A stretch of 54,106 nt of DNA from a bacterium (GTDB lineage Bacteria > Zhuqueibacterota > QNDG01 > DSAB01): assembly GCA_011388275.1 (NCBI GenBank), contig DSAB01000019.1, positions 1 through 54,106 of the forward strand, read 5' to 3'. The notes under the pieces were generated by a model that was not told where the DNA came from, did not search any database, and saw nothing but the letters and a program-made list of their open reading frames with translations. The position numbers were made by a program, and so were the translations under genes. Shown here piece after piece: positions 53,306 through 54,106 of the stretch. The first letter of the stretch is position 1. Every line of letters begins with the position of its first letter.

Positions 53306-54106
53306 TCAGTAAACCAGAGATTCTTCTTCCTTTCTCAGAACACGCAGGGCGCCGAGGGCCAGTGATTCGAGTTCATTTTCTCCGGGAAATACCATCACTT
53401 CAGCCAGGAAACCGACACGCTCCCGTATCCATTCCACCATCATTTCAGAGCGGGCGACTCCTCCGGTAAGGCATATTCCGTCCACGTCTCCTTTCAGGAC
53501 CGTGGATGCCGCACCGATCTCCTTGGCGATCTGGTAAGCCATGGCCGCATAAATCAGTCTGGCCTCTTCGTCACCGCTCTGTATCCGGGCTTCCACTTCC
53601 CGAGTATCATGAGTGCCCATATAGGCCGTCAATCCTCCGTTTCCCACCAGCCGTTTCTTCAGTTCCTCGTAAGTGAATTGCCCCGAAAAACAGAGTTTGA
53701 CCAGTGAGGAGCACGGCAGAGAGCCCGCACGCTCCGGCGAAAAAGGACCGCCTTCGTTGGCATTGTTGACATCGATGATTCGTCCTTTCAGCAAAGGACA
53801 GATCGATATCCCGCCTCCCAGATGCGCGACAATCAAATTGATTTCGGAAAGCGGTCGTCCAAGCTGAGCGGCGGCTTTTCGCGCCGTGGCCTTTACATTG
53901 AGAGCATGAACCAGGCTGACGCGCGGTATCTCGGGAATTCCGGAAATTCGGGCCACTTCATCAAATTCATCCACTGAGACAGGATCGACAAAAAAAGAAG
54001 GGATTCCCGCGGGTTCGGCCAACCGGAAAGCGAGGACCGCCCCGATATTCGAGATATGATCGGCCTGAACCCGGTTCTCCTCGATGTCCCGAAGCAGCTT
54101 TTCATC
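53306..54106 (-). CDS. buk: butyrate kinase, second copy, 5' end cut by the window edge
   Basis: The last 266 residues of a second kinase of the same family, open to the window edge, so about 90 N-terminal residues with the phosphate-binding motif are missing. VDPVSVDEFDEVARISGIPE, VAHLGGGISICPLLKGR and GICLTGGVARSEM align well with the neighbouring copy, with roughly half of residues identical by eye. The two copies are tandem and clearly diverged, so they may prefer different acyl phosphates (for example butyrate and branched-chain acids). Confidence 0.92.
   Translation of the reverse strand, partial: DEKLLRDIEENRVQADHISNIGAVLAFRLAEPAGIPSFFVDPVSVDEFDEVARISGIPEIPRVSLVHALNVKATARKAAAQLGRPLSEINLIVAHLGGGISICPLLKGRIIDVNNANEGGPFSPERAGSLPCSSLVKLCFSGQFTYEELKKRLVGNGGLTAYMGTHDTREVEARIQSGDEEARLIYAAMAYQIAKEIGAASTVLKGDVDGICLTGGVARSEMMVEWIRERVGFLAEVMVFPGENELESLALGALRVLRKEEESLVY

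Noticed and set aside
1-54106. CRISPR arrays, insertion sequences, phage genes, tRNA or rRNA genes
   Set aside because: I saw no regularly spaced repeats, transposase-like proteins or tRNA-like T-loop sequences when reading the window; small RNAs without clear hallmarks could be missed.

Overview
The window looks like a piece of chromosome from an uncultured Gram-negative bacterium of the Fibrobacteres-Chlorobi-Bacteroidetes (FCB) superphylum, perhaps a KSB1- or Calditrichota-like lineage. This is inferred from several features. The gene order rplM-rpsI-rpsB-tsf-pyrH-frr is typical of that group. There are Omp85-type and other outer-membrane proteins, a TPR lipoprotein with a CAYYNTFFNA start, a pyruvoyl-type arginine decarboxylase and an archaeal-type UbiA prenyltransferase. 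Base composition is moderate throughout. I saw no insertion sequence, phage, CRISPR array, tRNA or rRNA. Apart from copA and the small ferritin-like gene, every gene lies on the minus strand in long runs with 1-14 nt overlaps, many of the ATGA or GTGA type.

Layout, left to right. (1) 1-5839: a minus-strand operon of a Mre11/SbcD-like nuclease, a Rad50/YhaN-like ATPase with a central membrane hairpin, a stand-alone MetH reactivation domain, an unknown protein and a corrinoid methyltransferase of the MttB superfamily. (2) 5934-8516: a Cu(+) P-type ATPase. (3) 8477-13640: a tightly overlapped housekeeping operon ubiA-dtd-maf-rodZ/thioredoxin fusion-dapF-kynU. (4) 13685-14513: a ferritin-like protein with a four-Cys tail. 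(5) 14531-20628: an outer-membrane operon of an NHL propeller, a very large beta-rich protein and an Omp85/BamA-like barrel. (6) 20833-22128: an exported SagB-type oxidoreductase and a trkA-trkH deletion chimera. (7) 22260-25962: frr, pyrH, tsf, rpsB, a clear terminator, rpsI, rplM and a promoter.

(8) 25989-30428: a pyrimidine operon, pyrR-pyrB-pyrC, running on into arginine decarboxylase and agmatinase. It is preceded by a perfect consensus promoter and a complete PyrR attenuator whose three mutually exclusive hairpins can be read in the sequence. (9) 30425-43116: a DUF4416 protein, an N-acetyltransferase, two soluble hybrid histidine kinases, a broken propeller gene and a membrane propeller sensor with a PAS domain and the same four-Cys tail but no kinase domain. 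(10) 43225-54106: a thirteen-gene directon with two butyrate kinases, two phosphate acyltransferases, cobO, thiE, a NusG-II protein, a Gx transporter, a TPR lipoprotein, pyrK-pyrD, a nitroreductase and a LolA-like exported protein.

The most unusual items are the trkA'-'trkH chimera, the RodZ-thioredoxin fusion lacking redox cysteines, the four-Cys module shared by a ferritin-like protein and a kinase-less sensor, the NHL/giant-barrel/Omp85 operon, the link between polyamine synthesis and PyrR control, and the SbcCD-like pair in an operon with corrinoid methyl-transfer genes. Start codons were chosen from Shine-Dalgarno spacing and overlap with neighbours; several are TTG or GTG.
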